Below are positions 1 through 11,721 of a DNA stretch of 64,000 bases, piece after piece. Position numbers and translations under genes: made by a program. The stretch lies in contig QVOM02000071.1 in the NCBI GenBank assembly GCA_003586115.2, positions 789,377 through 853,376 of the forward strand. The letters run 5' to 3'. Position 1 is the first letter of the stretch, and each line of letters opens with the position of its first letter. Source of the DNA: Salvator merianae. Its lineage: Eukaryota > Chordata > Lepidosauria > Squamata > Teiidae. A model generated the notes under the pieces. That model was given only the letters and a program-made list of their open reading frames with translations, made no database searches and was not told where the DNA came from.

Positions 1-290
1 TGTCATCTGCATATTGATGGCACCCAACCCCAAACTCCCTAATGACCTTCCCAAGTGGCTGCATGTAGATGTTAAACAGTAGTGGGGACAACACTGAGCC
101 CTGGGGAACCCCACAAGGAGTTCCTATGGTTGTGAGCACTGACCACGTACCACCACTCTCTGACACCTCCCCCGGAGAAAGGACTTGAGCCACTGCAGGA
201 CAGTGCCCTGAAGTCGGTCCAGGAGGATACCAGGAGATGGTATCAAATGCAGCCGATGGGTCCAGGAGAACCAGGAGAATGCCTCACTCT
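1..290 (-). mobile_element. L2/CR1-type non-LTR reverse transcriptase fragment
   Basis: Read on the minus strand, this is the middle of a non-LTR retrotransposon RT. The peptide [17 protein letters not shown] is followed by HQYADD, the catalytic RT motif, and upstream a piece reads DPSAAFDTI, the usual block before it. Frameshifts separate the two pieces. The combination of GVPQGS, LLFNIYM and a His-Gln before YADD is typical of the L2/CR1 group of squamates. The element runs off the left edge of the window, so its 3' part is not visible. The family is known; the exact subfamily is an inference. Confidence 0.75.
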
Positions 291-3073
291 TTCTTCATAT
301 TGAAAGTGCAATGAGGGGGCAGTGTCATGCAGTGTCACAATGGCACTATGTGGATCCAGTCTAATTATCTTCATGTCTTGAATAGAAGTAAACATTTTAA
401 AAATATTAATTGCATATAAAAATGGGATATGAGAAAACATATTACCATTTTTACCCTTAGCTGTATTACTAATAGACACTAGCCATTGTTTTTGCTGGCC
501 TTCAGATGGGTATGCCTTTTCCCAACTTTCTTAAGCAGTTTAGAATCTGTCATTCATATTTTCCATAAATACCTTTTTAATGCTAATTTCCAAAGCAAGA
601 AAAAAAAAACTAATATTACAACTAATGTAGGTTTAATCCGTGTAGAATAGTTGGAAGACGTTCACAATATTAAAGGAATCACATTCCAAAAGGCAAAGAG
701 AAATGTGTATCATTAAACTTATAATGGTACCTTTTCTTACTGTTTATATACTTGATTCCTATGTCAAGATTCTTGTTTAAACACTCTGCTAAGATTAAGT
801 CCAGCTGTTCTTTTTGTCACACCATCACAGTGTAAGCATGCACACAGACTTCCAAGCTTCAGTGGCCCTTATGTTCATGACATAGTTTCACTTATGCCAG
901 TATAATGTGCCCTTGTTGAGTGTTCTTACTTCTTAGAGGCATAAGAGCCTTTCAAGTCTGTACGCCAACATATGATCTTACACCAAATAGACAGTCAGTT
1001 GCCACGATGCCGTAACATTGTTGTGATACCAGTTGCCATGACAAACCTTAAGTTTTAATTATGACTAAAACAGGAATTTTTAAAAAGATCATATAATGCA
1101 TTTTCTTTTTAATTGAAGAGAAAAGTAAAAAGCTCAGTTCCTGCATGCTCATAAATCATAGGAATATATATTGCATATAAATTTTAACTAGTTACATTTT
1201 TGCTATATAGTTATACAGCTAGGCTGATTCAAAACTGAAGATGAAGCAAGTTTGTCTTTCAAATAAATTATAAACAGGAGTAACTTGTACTGTACCATTA
1301 CATAGCTTGAACACCAGCAAAGAAAAAATATTCTTTAGTATATTACTATCTACAGGCTAAATTTAGAGTGAGGCACATTCAAAATAAGTTCAGGGGTTTG
1401 CATGATGCGCCCCCAACTCCTGTTTCAGTCTGGGTCAAACAGTCATTTAATCCAAGTTTCAGAACAGCAGTACTGCTTGGAGCAGCACAGATGTCAATGG
1501 CTGCGTGAGGTAAAAGTAAAAGTTTGCCGTTTTTGCCTTGTCTCAGTGACTGCTTTAGATCTCATTTCAGCACCAGTAACAGCCTATTCTTTGGATGCAT
1601 CCCGGCATGCACACTTTTATTTCTTTCTCTCTCATACACACCATGAAGGTACTGCTTGCTTGTTATTTCCAATCGCCAGCAAAGATACACACACATTCTT
1701 CAGCTTCTCCCTCACACTCAAACCCCCTCCCCACGACTCTTTACTTGGCAACGTGAAATCACTGTGGTGGCTTAACACAAAGCCATGGTAGGCTGGTTTG
1801 TCTTGGGTTTTTCTCTGCTCTGCCCAGCAACAAGAACTCTTTCCCCTCTCCTACATCTTCCACCATACAATGAAAGCGTGTCCCCTTCTCTGAGATCTGC
1901 CCTGGTGTTTGATAGCCTTGTCATGTGCATCTGTGCACATGTGAATGTGCTGGCAGCCTAGTGCAAATGAAAGGGAATGTTGTACCCCATCTGGTTTTCC
2001 TCAACGCACATTCGTGCCACACTGACCAACATCACATAGTCTGGTGGAGAGGGGTGATCATTTATTTCCTAGCAGAATTAATCCAGCTCTATTTAAATCG
2101 GATTATAATTTTTGCTTGTTTTAAAAAAAATCTACTCTGATTAAAAACTCAGGAGAATCTTCCCACAAAACTTTTTCCCCAAAGGAGGGAATACCACAAT
2201 ATATTACAGCCACAGGATTCCTCTCCTCTTCTCTCCTCTGCTCCCCACCCCTGGCCCATAGGTGAAAGAGAAAGCAATGGGCAGCAGTTAATGGTCACAC
2301 AGTTCCAAAACCCTAAACAGAGTCTGAGTAAAAACACTGTTGTACAGTGTGATATGCATAGTCTGAGGAGACAGTTCTGCAGAGGCATATGAGGAAAAAT
2401 CTCGACTAACAAGACAGGAAGAAAGTAATTTGGGCAATACAGCAGTTAACAGAAGTCACAGCAATATGGAAATGATTCACATCCCTGTTTTTCCTCCTAG
2501 ACAGGTGAAAAACCACATACCTCATGATGTGCAAATAAATTATGGTTATCTGAAAAGATGAAATGTCACAAATAAGTTAGGAAGTTGCAAGGAAACTCCC
2601 TTAGTTCAGTTAACCAAATGTTACTGGTGGTTTGCCCTCCAAGAGCTTAAGAAGAGATGTGTAAAGTGTTTTTCTGTCTGATGAAAAAAAATGTGAAGTG
2701 TCACAGGATAGGTATGTGTATGGTAGGCTGTTTAGGCACTTTCTCTGTTCTGGAAGAGATGGAACTGGTGAGGCAGATGCTGTTTTCTTTTTTTGAAATA
2801 TGTTGTAAGCAGTCCTCAAAGTAGAGGACAACATATAAAAGTTTTCAATATTTTGAGAGACAGGAGAGATAACCAAACAAGCAAACAGTTATTGATCATA
2901 TTTAAAGCCATCAATAACACAGAAAAAGTCATAAATTAATGAAAAATTACTTAGGTCCCCTTCTCATGCTGCTTGTTTGTTTTATTTCTATTAATATTTT
3001 TGGTTTCTTGAAGACCAAAGATTTGCTTATCTGTACTCACATTGCTTAAGTGTAAGCCATTAAAATGGCACAG
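291..3073. other. unassigned AT-rich DNA
   Basis: No coding region, RNA gene or repeat family is recognised here. The short open frames have no recognisable domain and no splice context. Poly(A) and poly(T) runs occur but no clear tail of a retroelement. Confidence 0.5.
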
Positions 3074-3154
3074 TCATCTTTCCATTCTTTCCAGAAATGA
3101 AACGAAGGAGATCAAAATTTTATTTTGTGGAGATTTAGACAACCTGCTTAATGA

Positions 3155-3181
3155 AGGAGGGGGAGGGGGAGGGGGAGGAGG
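3155..3181. repeat. (GGGGGA)n purine tract
   Basis: Four G-runs spaced by single A residues. The tract could form a G-quadruplex on the plus strand. It is a simple repeat. Confidence 0.7.
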
Positions 3182-3262
3182 CCATTGCTCTGTCCACCAG
3201 ATGACGTGACTGGAGGTTTGGTCTACTGTTTCAAATCCTAACCAAAGATCAACCAAAGATCA

Positions 3263-3900
3263 TCAACAAATTATCTTCAAAGAATGCGAATAGCTCCTAA
3301 TTGCATCAATTGTTGAATCATCAATTCTGATGTTGTCCAAATATTTTTTGAGTTTCATTGGCATTGCATCTAATGTACCAATAACTATAGACTGCTGTCT
3401 TTTTCTCCCAGGGATACTGAATATCGAAGTGTAGAACTCAGTATTTTGTGACCTTCTCCAGATCTTGCTCCTTAGTTGTTCATTTTCTTGGATAGCAGTG
3501 TAAACCATCGATACATTTGACAATTTTTTCTAGACTTATGCTTCCAGAAATGTTTTGGGTTGACTGCAATTTAAGTTCCAATGCAACATTGCTGCATGTT
3601 TATTGTGCGGTTTCTTAGATTCAATCTGTATATTCTTACTGCAGAAGCTAATGAGGTGGTTGACCATTTCATCTTTTACTTTTCACAGTCTTCACTTATT
3701 CTTTCTGATTTTTGCCACTTTTGTTTTTAAGGCGTTGGTTGGTTGGGCTTGCTCTTGCACATAATAGGCATTCTGGTTTGGTTTTTCTTAAAACTCTGAA
3801 TTTTGCAGTCATTTCAGGTGTTCTCAGGAGTTGTTTTTCTTTCAAGCTTGCTAATAGATTTTTCATTGCTTCCTCCCTATAAAAGTTTTGTTTCAATAGT
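3263..3900 (-). mobile_element. decayed R4-like non-LTR element, C-terminal region (tentative)
   Basis: The minus-strand frame at 3523-3263 ends with IVIGTLDAMPMKLKKYL followed by an isoleucine-rich stretch. This resembles the C-terminal end of R4/Dong-type retrotransposon proteins, which carry a V-V-I-G-A-L-G-x-x-P-K-x-L-x-K-x-L pattern after an endonuclease domain. Upstream on the same strand (3896-3696) a Lys-rich frame contains a CLLCARAS piece that could be what is left of a Cys-rich knuckle. Several stops and frame changes separate the two. The match is to a pattern, not to an alignment, and the assignment is tentative. Confidence 0.45.
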
Positions 3901-4214
3901 ACTTAAGATACCATCTTTGCATAATTTATTAGTATTTTTTCTTTCCACTGCTTAATATAATCATCTAAAGCTCTTTCTTCTTGTTTATTTTTTTTTTTAA
4001 GTAAAATAATTTTTGGTCATCAACATTACATAGTGCAGCTGATCAACATTACTTGTAGTATGGAATGTAAAATTTGCTGCTGTTTGAAGCTTTTAAGCCA
4101 ATTAATTCAATTTGGCTTGAATCTAGTGAACTATACCTGCACTGTACTGATTTATTGGTATGGTCCAGATGCTTATGACCTTAATTGTATTTGTGCCATT
4201 TGCTTTCAAGACTT

Positions 4215-4860
4215 TATAGAATCAAACAATCATAGAGTTAAAAGGGTTCTCCAAGGTCATCAGTGCCCAATGCAGAAATCATTAGAACATCCAGGACAGA
4301 TGGCTATCCAGCCTCTGCCTGAAGACCTCCAAGGAAGGGGAACTCACCACTACGTGAGGTAACCTTCATGAGGTAACAGCTCTTGCTCTCAGGAAGGTTT
4401 TTTCATTTTTGTATAAATTTTATTAAATTTTGTATTGAAGATTTTTAAAAAGAATAATACATAGAAGAAAAATAGATGAAATCTGACTCCTAGTCTCTTT
4501 CACAAGGACTACCAATTACTATTTGATGTTCAGCTCCTCTTGTCAGGAAGTTTTTTCTAATGTTTAACCTGTATCTCCTTCTTTGAAATTTCTTCCTGTT
4601 AGGTCTAGTTTTGCCATCTGGGGCAAGTGAGAATAAGTCCAATCCCTCCACAATGTTACAGCTCTTCAGATATATGAAATCTATCATAGTCCCCTTCAGT
4701 CTTCTGTAGGCTAAGTATTTCTATGTCTTTTAACCATCTATCATAGGACTAGGCTTTCAGTCCTTTTACTAACTTGGTTACTCCCCTCTGAACTTGCTCC
4801 CTTTTATGCCCTTACTCAGGTTGCAATATTCCCAAAATTTTGCAATTATCTTATTTTAAT
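4215..4860 (-). mobile_element. CR1 3' region, antisense
   Basis: The plus strand reads ATAGAATCA, AATCATAGAGTT and then the AAGGTCATC block, which is the reverse complement of the amniote CR1 3' end. From 4540 on it continues with the antisense ORF2 C-terminus (GAAGTTTTTTCTAATGTTTA, then the block TTCAGTCTTCTGTAGGCTAA). Read on the minus strand this encodes the decayed end of the RT protein. The copy is interrupted at 4404-4530 by a foreign segment with flanking duplications, described separately. Confidence 0.75.
4404..4530 (-). mobile_element. 127-bp insertion inside CR1, L1-like 3' tail (tentative)
   Basis: The segment starts T-rich and is bordered by two imperfect copies of a roughly 26-bp stretch, at 4377-4403 and 4531-4556, both ending in AGGAAG followed by six or more T. 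That is the arrangement left by target-primed insertion of a retroelement tail in antisense. The source family is not certain; the AATTTTATTAAATTTTGTAT part resembles an L1 3' end. Confidence 0.5.
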
Positions 4861-5243
4861 TATATTTCAGTCTCCAAGCATTAATGTATCTCATTCAGAT
4901 TTTTTTCTCAATTGATAACATTGCACATTTCTAATTCTGAATTTCACAGCTCTCTTTACTAAACAGTCTGACTCTTCATAGCAAAGAATAGTTCTATTGA
5001 TTTCCCATATAGTTTTAAATGACCCAATGTACAAAGGTTGATTTATTAGCTTGTTTTGTTATTTCGTAGCTACAATTTGTCTTACAGCAATGACAAAAAG
5101 TAGCAATAAAAGGGCAACATCACCATCATCATTATCACTGACACTCTTATGCACCTTCCCCATATTAAGAGGGTTATTTTAAAGTATTGAGGAACCAGAA
5201 AGAGCACTTCTAGGGACCAATGGTACAACAGTGTGTTGGTGTC
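4861..5243. other. unassigned DNA between CR1 and a MITE
   Basis: AT-rich sequence, probably with the decayed 5' continuation of the CR1 copy. Nothing else is recognised. Confidence 0.4.
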
Positions 5244-5251
5244 CTCTAGAA

Positions 5252-5416
5252 CAGCGTTTCTCAACCGGGGGCCATATGGCCCCCTGTTGGCCCCCAAGAT
5301 ATTCCAAGGGGGCCCACAGGGGGGCTTCCTTCTCCCTCCCACTACCACAGTCCATTGCTGCACACACCCGGTAAGACTGGAAGGGGGCACAGTCAGAAAA
5401 AGGTTGAGAAACACTG
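5252..5416. mobile_element. hAT (Charlie-type) MITE with TIRs and 8-bp TSD
   Basis: The 165-bp segment begins CAGCGTTTCTCAACC and ends GGTTGAGAAACACTG, 15-bp terminal inverted repeats with one mismatch. It is flanked by CTCTAGAA (5244-5251) and CTCTAGAG (5417-5424), matching at seven of eight positions. Eight-base duplications and TIRs of this sequence are the hallmark of Charlie-group hAT elements. The interior has no coding capacity, so the copy is non-autonomous. Confidence 0.88.
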
Positions 5417-5714
5417 CTCTAGAGGGTCAAATTCCTCTATATACCATGAAAAAATATTAAGGTCTTTTCCCCACCTATGGCAGGTCCCATAATATTTATA
5501 TCAATGGCTCTATGTTCCAGAAACTTGTTGGGGGAGGGGCAAGAGATAAGCACATCATGAAGCTTAAGTTTCAGCCATTAAGGTGATACAATGGTTTCTC
5601 CCTGATAAAGTTCAATTCTTTGACCTAAAAAAACAAACAAAAAAACTCCTGAGGTAGAAATTATAATTATTCTAAGGAATAATTATTGCAGCAGTTCAGA
5701 AATTAAATTGAGTG

Positions 5715-5945
5715 TGTAAATAAGAGCAGCTCTGCTGGATCTGGCCACAGTCCATCTAGTCCAGAATCCTGTCTCACCCAGTGGCCCAACAGTTGCTCCT
5801 GGGCATCTCAAGCAGAAGACAATCCAAAACCTCTTTTCAATTCCCTACAAATGGCCTTTAGAGGCATCCTGCCTCTCTCTCTAAACTGGAGATAGTACCT
5901 AGGCATTGATTCTAGTGTATGCCTAATTTCTTGTCCATGGCAGCA
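5715..5945 (-). mobile_element. CR1/L3 3'-end fragment, antisense
   Basis: The stretch holds CCATCTAGTCCAGAATCCTG, CAGTGGCCCAACAG and AGAGGCATCCTGCC. It is the reverse complement of the same 3' block seen in the sense CR1/L3 copy at 23040-23190. No ORF remains. Confidence 0.75.
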
Positions 5946-8597
5946 TCAATCCAGAGATGATAGATGTAATCATAGGCCCCAGCCTGACTGACCCCTCCAT
6001 TCCACCAAACTCTCACGACATCAGAAACCTGCGTATCACTCTGTACATGGTGCTATGTACTGTTTGGTTAACGTTTATGAGATGTTTTATGAAAACACTG
6101 TCTGGAATCAATGTTGAGCCAGGCAACAATCACATAGTTTGCACATAAGGCCCCAGAGCCATTTCCTCTGCACAAACCATGCTCCACTTCCTATTGCGAA
6201 TATTGTGGTAAAAACTGGGGATCCCAGAACAGACACAGAAAGCCAGCTCATGCAAAGGCGATCTGGATAGTACTGTATTTTTTTCTGTTTGAAAAACACA
6301 GAAATTCAGAGATCATGTTCTAGGTGAGAAATAAGTTTTAGATGATCCTGCTACTCGTATTTACAAATCAAACCACGGAAAAGATCCTAGCCTGAATTAG
6401 CACAATTATAGGCGCATACGTAATATATAGGTAATATTATGACATAAACACACCATCAGAATTTCTTGTACTTTTTATTTTGTAATGGAAAAAGATTATA
6501 AAACTGCTTGATTTTAGGTGCAACATGAGAACTAGCTAAATCAGATTTCAGGTCAGGCAGTAGCTCTGGAAATTTTCACTCTAAATTTAGGAGCCATTTA
6601 TCATTAATTTTTAAATAAATAACACCCTTCTCCTTAAAATAGTTTAAATTCAGGACCTTCCCGATATGTTTCCCTCAAACTACAAGTGTTTTAAGATTGA
6701 CTGGTTTCACTGCATAGTTTCCTAACTCTTCAGGATATAACAGGCTTATTACAGGGCACTAATACTCTACAGTCACAGCTAAAATAATAGGAACATTCTC
6801 TTCATCACCCATTACAGCACAGATAATAAGCCACTGCTGTAAATTAATTATCTTGTTATCATAAAATCACTTTTCTATTATCCCTTCTCTTTGGGGAGAT
6901 TTGATAAGAGTTCCTATGTTCCTAGGCATTTCCTCAGGAAAGACAATGTTGCAGTTCATTCATGGCAGAGGCATTAATAGCAGAGCCTTTGCTGATACAG
7001 GAAAGTTCATATTGGAGAAGTCCTTCAGAAACTCAGAGATCTCAATGAACAGCAGTTTAAAAATCAGCATAAACACAGTCCTAGACCATTTAAACCTTTA
7101 GCGATAACTTTGAATTGCAACCAGAAACAGGGAAGCATGTTGCCCTGCTGCTGTATTTTGCGACAACTGTAGCTGGCATATTTTAAATGAACTGGAGCAG
7201 CAAATTTGGAGATAACATAAATTGCTGTATATTTGTACTTTGCTCTTGTATGAGTAACGTGATCTTTTTCCAGCCAAGCCAGCTTGAAAAGTTCACCAAA
7301 TCACCTGTGAACTTTGAGAACAATTGTAAAACAAACTTAACAGTGCCACAGAACTTTTGTGCATGTGTAACAAATACTTCCTTAATTGCATACATAAAAT
7401 CTGTACTGATTTGCATGGATAAAATCTGTTGCAGCTAACTTCTTGGAGTTTTGTAAAGTGATCAAAGTTGGCAAGGATGTTTTTGCAAACACTTGATTTT
7501 CATTTCAGCACTCAGAAGCCTAGAGAAAATAATGCACTTGTTGGCACACCTACTGCCTTTTTTACTCCTATGGAATACATTCACTTGGCAGTAATTAAGC
7601 AAAATTGCCTGAGATATGACAACAGTGCAGGTATGCCTATGTACTACAGACAGACTATTTTGGAGAAATGGTGGAAAGTAAGAGGAAATTTTTTTCCCAC
7701 CACTGGTGCTCTAATTGGATCTCTCATATTACTGAGCCATCTATATTCTCTTCTTGGAAGTAAGAGTAGCACGAAAAAGGTACTGAGAAAACAATCAGAT
7801 TAAAATAAAAGTTCTGAACATGAGGGGAAACAGAGAATGGTTAAGTATTCACTGACAGTCAAGTCTTCTTTCCAGTGCATAAAGACTAGCTTTTCAGCAA
7901 AGATGCTGTAGACATCCCATCAATGTAGTGCACAATTACACTACTAAAACCAAGCAATTACTACAAGAAAAGTTACCACATTCTCCTTGAAGCCTGGGGA
8001 AGAAAGAACCAGTAAAACAATACACACGTTAGAAATACAAAAGAAAAAAAGCTTGAGGATTAACTTGAAAAAATTTGAAAAAAGTAATTTTAGAAAAAAA
8101 GTCATTGAACTCTATAGTTCATTGAAAAATCTCAGAAATGTTTATCATATTGCTTTCTTTTGTAAAATATTATTCAGAATATTCTTTTCTGAGGTGTTCT
8201 GGAGTTCTTGAAAATTTCGTGAAAGCATGGTCGCATCTGACGAGTAGTCACTTAACATGATAAAATGGTACATTTTCCAAGGTTGCTGGCTCAGTAGGAA
8301 TAAAAAACAATAACCCACAAAATTGTTTCTTCTCCTTCAGGGCAATACAATGAACTTTGGGAAGCAGATCTATCTGAATTATTTTTCTTTTTTTTACCTA
8401 TAATTTAATTCATACTGTAGCCTATTACTTGTAATCACAGTTTATCTGCATTTAAAGGATAAGCAACTGATGAATAGTTAAGCAGGGCAAAAAGAGCAAG
8501 CAACTGAAATTCTACCATCACCACCCCAAAAATGTTCATAGTGGAAGCAAATATGGAAAGGCTGTAGATCTGCAGGACCATCATTCTGTTTTCTTCC
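5946..8597. other. unassigned, mostly repeat-free DNA
   Basis: No repeat family is recognised. A 111-codon open frame at 7468-7803 on the plus strand has no recognisable domain and no promoter or splice signals that support it. This low-repeat stretch lies downstream of the putative minus-strand exons and could be their 3' UTR or an intron. Confidence 0.4.
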
Positions 8598-8639
8598 TCA
8601 TTTCCCACTTGCAGCAATTGCCTCTCCATTGATGTGGAC
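8598..8639 (-). CDS. possible terminal exon of the minus-strand gene
   Basis: On the minus strand a pyrimidine-rich tract ends in CCTGAG and is followed by 13 codons in phase 0 (start VHINGEA) and a TGA. This would continue the phase of the exon at 9289-9324. The acceptor is a less common GAG, and no polyadenylation signal was identified, so this exon is weaker than the three upstream ones. Confidence 0.25.
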   Translation of the reverse strand, partial: VHINGEAIAASGK

Positions 8640-9288
8640 CTCAGGAAAAATGAAAGAAAGGGGAAGAGTTACCCACTTTCTGCCGACCAACTGTAGCTAA
8701 CAGGCTGTGTGCAGCAGATACTTCATCACAATTCTTGCCGTCATAGTTTCTTCAGTCTTTACTGAACTACATGGCTATGCCAATCTGCAAAAAGTTTGTT
8801 TTTCCAGCTCCCAAACTTTAGGGACTGACGAGGTGATCTCAACAGGAAAAGCAGCAAAAATACTTTTTCTCCATAAAGCAGAATTTACACTGTTTCTTTT
8901 GGCCTAGAGCAGGCCTGGTGCTGCTGGTACTGGTCCCACCTGGTCTAGACAGAAACACAAGAAAGACGATTTGGAATTAGTTGGCTTGTCCTGGAAATAC
9001 TTCATACTGTTTATGCAAGTCCGACACTGTACAGCCTGAGTAGTAAGACAGTGCTGCCTCTTACAGGCAGTGTTGTTTTATGCTGCCAAGGGTTAAACGA
9101 AACTGGCCCTTCTTCCATGTCTAAAACCTTGCATCAAGTTCTTACAATATTAATAAAGGACAAGAAATATTTCCAAAGGTTTCCTGGCCTTACATTTTTC
9201 AAATACCTTTTCTCACCAAGCCTCATGGACAATACCCAGCATCATATTTCACCCATCACATGTTTTCCCTTCTTCTCATAGAACCTAC

Positions 9289-9324
9289 CTTGGCTCTGAA
9301 TCTCAGCATCTGAAGAGCCTGAAC
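9289..9324 (-). CDS. internal exon, 36 nt, unidentified gene
   Basis: The exon follows a TCTTCCCAG acceptor and ends AAG|GTAGGT, a good donor. It has exactly 12 codons and reads VQALQMLRFRAK in phase 0. The phase agrees with the exon at 9536-9703 and the one at 10319-10363. I do not recognise the protein. The surrounding DNA has no mobile elements, which fits an ordinary intron-exon region. Confidence 0.45.
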
Positions 9325-9535
9325 CTGGGAAGACATGAACAAATAGTCTGTGCTGGTTTATAGAAAGATATAAAAATAATACTTTAGATACATGCATCTA
9401 CCCTAGCCCTTTGAAGAACACATCCCACATCCACCTACTGCTTCTATTCAATAGGATTTCACATCTCAGTTATTATATTTCAATTTCCATGATCTCTCCC
9501 CACTACTATGTTTGTTGCACAATCAGTGCACTTAC

Positions 9536-9703
9536 CAGAAAATAGCTGGTAGATGCCTGTAGCATGTAGAAGGATGCTTCAAACTTGTCCCGGTCATTTC
9601 ACGTGCCTGCTGGGTTTGGGCCATGGCTAGGGCCATGGTGAATGCATGTGGGAGCCAACACCATAGCTGCTGCTATTTTCTCCTCCATCAGTGCTAATGT
9701 ATT
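9536..9703 (-). CDS. internal exon, 168 nt, with one in-frame TGA
   Basis: On the minus strand the acceptor CTTTGTTTGCAG precedes exactly 56 codons that end CTG|GTAAGTG, a near-consensus donor. The first half reads NTLALMEEKIAAAMVLAP, followed by a His/Gly/Pro-rich stretch (HHGPSHGPNPAG). The second half, DRDKFEASFYMLQASTSYFL, is amphipathic. Between them is one TGA at 9601-9599. It could be a mutated CGA (CpG decay), a mutated TGG, or a base error. Splice sites and phase are otherwise intact, so this is either a gene with an assembly or sequencing error or a unitary pseudogene. I cannot name the family. Confidence 0.45.
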
Positions 9704-10318
9704 CTGCAAACAAAGAAAGCCTCTCTACATAACCACTCTGATTCAGTTAGGATGAAACATCTAGGTTGTATGTATACTGTTGCATTTCATAATTAAACTA
9801 GGAATTAGAAATCAGGATGGTTACTAGAAGATCCACAAAATCAGAATGGAAGTGTTCTAATTCAATTCTAGTAAGGATGAACAAAGGCTTCTTGTATACC
9901 TAAATTCTTCCATATCCCATTGATACAGAATAAACTAAAATGAACAAAAAAAGGTTATATTAAAAGCAAAACAATTTCAGATCAAACTTTACTTCCAAAT
10001 ATGGAGCATGACTAAAGCTTATAATCCTCAAAATTTAATACATATTCTGATTAGATTGTATGGCCAGAACATAAACTTTGTTACCTTTCCATTATTATGT
10101 TGGATAACGAAGTAATTTCCAAGTGGACACCACACTACTTCCTTTATTTCCTGGAAAACTAACAGGTCATCTCATTCTTTCTTGCACATGACTTTACTCT
10201 AGCATGCACCAAGACTGGCATCCCAGCCTGCCAATTAGTACATTTATATGCTAGTCATGTACGGTTAATATCTATGACAACGATGAAATTAATGACCAGC
10301 AAGAACATCATGGCTTAC

Positions 10319-10363
10319 AATATCTTCACCACAGGTAAGCTTTCCTTTGCAGTACTTGGTGAC
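10319..10363 (-). CDS. internal exon, 45 nt, unidentified gene
   Basis: On the minus strand the acceptor TTCTTATTTCAG precedes 15 codons reading VTKYCKGKLTCGEDI and the donor ATT|GTAAGC. The exon is a whole number of codons in phase 0, like the next two downstream. Upstream exons were not found between here and the right edge; they may be hidden by inserted repeats or lie outside the window. Confidence 0.42.
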
Positions 10364-10670
10364 CTGAAATAAGAACATGCAGTTTAGCTAGAGATGCTGT
10401 ACTCAAACATGCTCTGCTTTTAATTAATCACTGCTGGAAACTGCAATAATTGATAGATCATATTGCCACTTGGCTTCAGGCCATGCTTCCAGGGAATCAA
10501 ATTTCCAGAGAAGAATATAATGCTTTTCTTCCCTTAGCCCTTTTTGACTTAAAGCATCACCCCTACCTCTTTGCCTAAATTGCCCCTTGTTGTCTAGATG
10601 GACCACTCAGATTTGCCTTGGGCCAAATTCCATTAAGCTGAACTAATCTGGTCTAATTGGAACTAATTGA
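10364..10670. other. unassigned, probable intron
   Basis: Nothing recognised. If the minus-strand exon chain is real, this is the intron upstream of its first visible exon. Confidence 0.35.
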
Positions 10671-10962
10671 GGCACGGTGGCGCAGAAGGCTAAGGCACTG
10701 ATCTTTCAATAGGAGGATTGGAGTTCAAGGCCCCTGTCTGCCGTGTAGAGGGGATGAGCGCCCTCTACTGGCCTCTAGCTCCAGCCAACCTAGCTGTTCG
10801 AAAGCAAGTAATTGCAAGTAGATAAATAGGGAGCATCACATTGTGTGATGCGGAAGATAGACAGATGTAAGCCTTCGGGCAAAAAATAACCTTGTAAGCC
10901 GCTTTGAGTCAGCTTCGGCCGAGAAAAGCGGGGTATAAAAACCAAGTTCTTCTTCTTCTTCT
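10671..10962 (+). mobile_element. tRNA-derived SINE, full-length copy
   Basis: The head GGCACGGTGGCGCAGAAGG holds an RNA polymerase III A-box-like element, and GGAGTTCAAGG downstream is the B-box-like element. The body ends GCCGCTTTGAGTC, AGAAAAGCGGGGTATAAA and a (TTC)n tail. Two relatives lie at 29392-29661 and 39331-39605. The tail (CCGC...GCGGGGTATAAA) resembles the L2 3' end in this window, suggesting L2-like machinery moves it; this is an inference. Confidence 0.85.
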
Positions 10963-11721
10963 ATGACTGTAATAATAAAATATTAAGTTGATCCTTATTG
11001 CAGGTATGTGGAATGTATTTGTTTTTGCTAACCATTTTATTAATATGTGATGCTGAATTATAAATTATCTGAATAAATCCCCATAAAAGCAACCTGTTCT
11101 CTCTGCTCTGCTACTGTTGCTTGCTCTGCCCATTCAGTCATCAGTTTTCTATTCAAACACATTTTAAGTAACAAAATCACTAAGAGTTAAACAATTGGTA
11201 AACTATGGCTTGTTTGGGCATTTGTAAAAAGATCTCAAACTTCTGACCTCATGATCATGCATTCTGCTGTAATGAATACATGTAAAAGCTGCAAAGATCA
11301 CACAGTATCAGATTCACTAGAAATGAATGTGAGTAGCTTGCTTGAGCAGGGCTTTTTTTCCTTTTTCCTTTGCAAAATCATTTCAGATTAATCTCTGAGA
11401 TTTCATCAACTTTGTCAGTTATATATTTGATACACCAGACATATAATTCCAATCCTCCCCCAAATCGAAAATAAACTTTTGCAGCTGTCAAAGACCAAAA
11501 AAAAAGAAAATTTTGGCAAAATGCTCAGTTCTTCTTGCATGCTGCAGCGTGGAATTCAAATTTCTAAAACCTAAGTTCAAAAAACCCAGGAATTTCCAGT
11601 AGCCTATACAGATATCCAGTACAGATTATGTAATGCTTTCATATAGATTTCCAACACAGTTTATGTAGTGTTTTCTTCCCATTTACTGTAATGTTACACA
11701 TATGCTTTCTTCTCAAATACA
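10963..11721. other. unassigned AT-rich DNA
   Basis: No gene or repeat family recognised. Confidence 0.4.

Noticed and set aside
7468..7803. 111-codon frame, plus strand, in a repeat-poor stretch
   Set aside because: It looks tempting because the area is repeat-poor, but no conserved motif, promoter or splice signal supports it.
10671..10745. A tRNA gene at the SINE head
   Set aside because: A-box-like and B-box-like elements are present, but no cloverleaf can be drawn, and the same head recurs with an identical SINE body.
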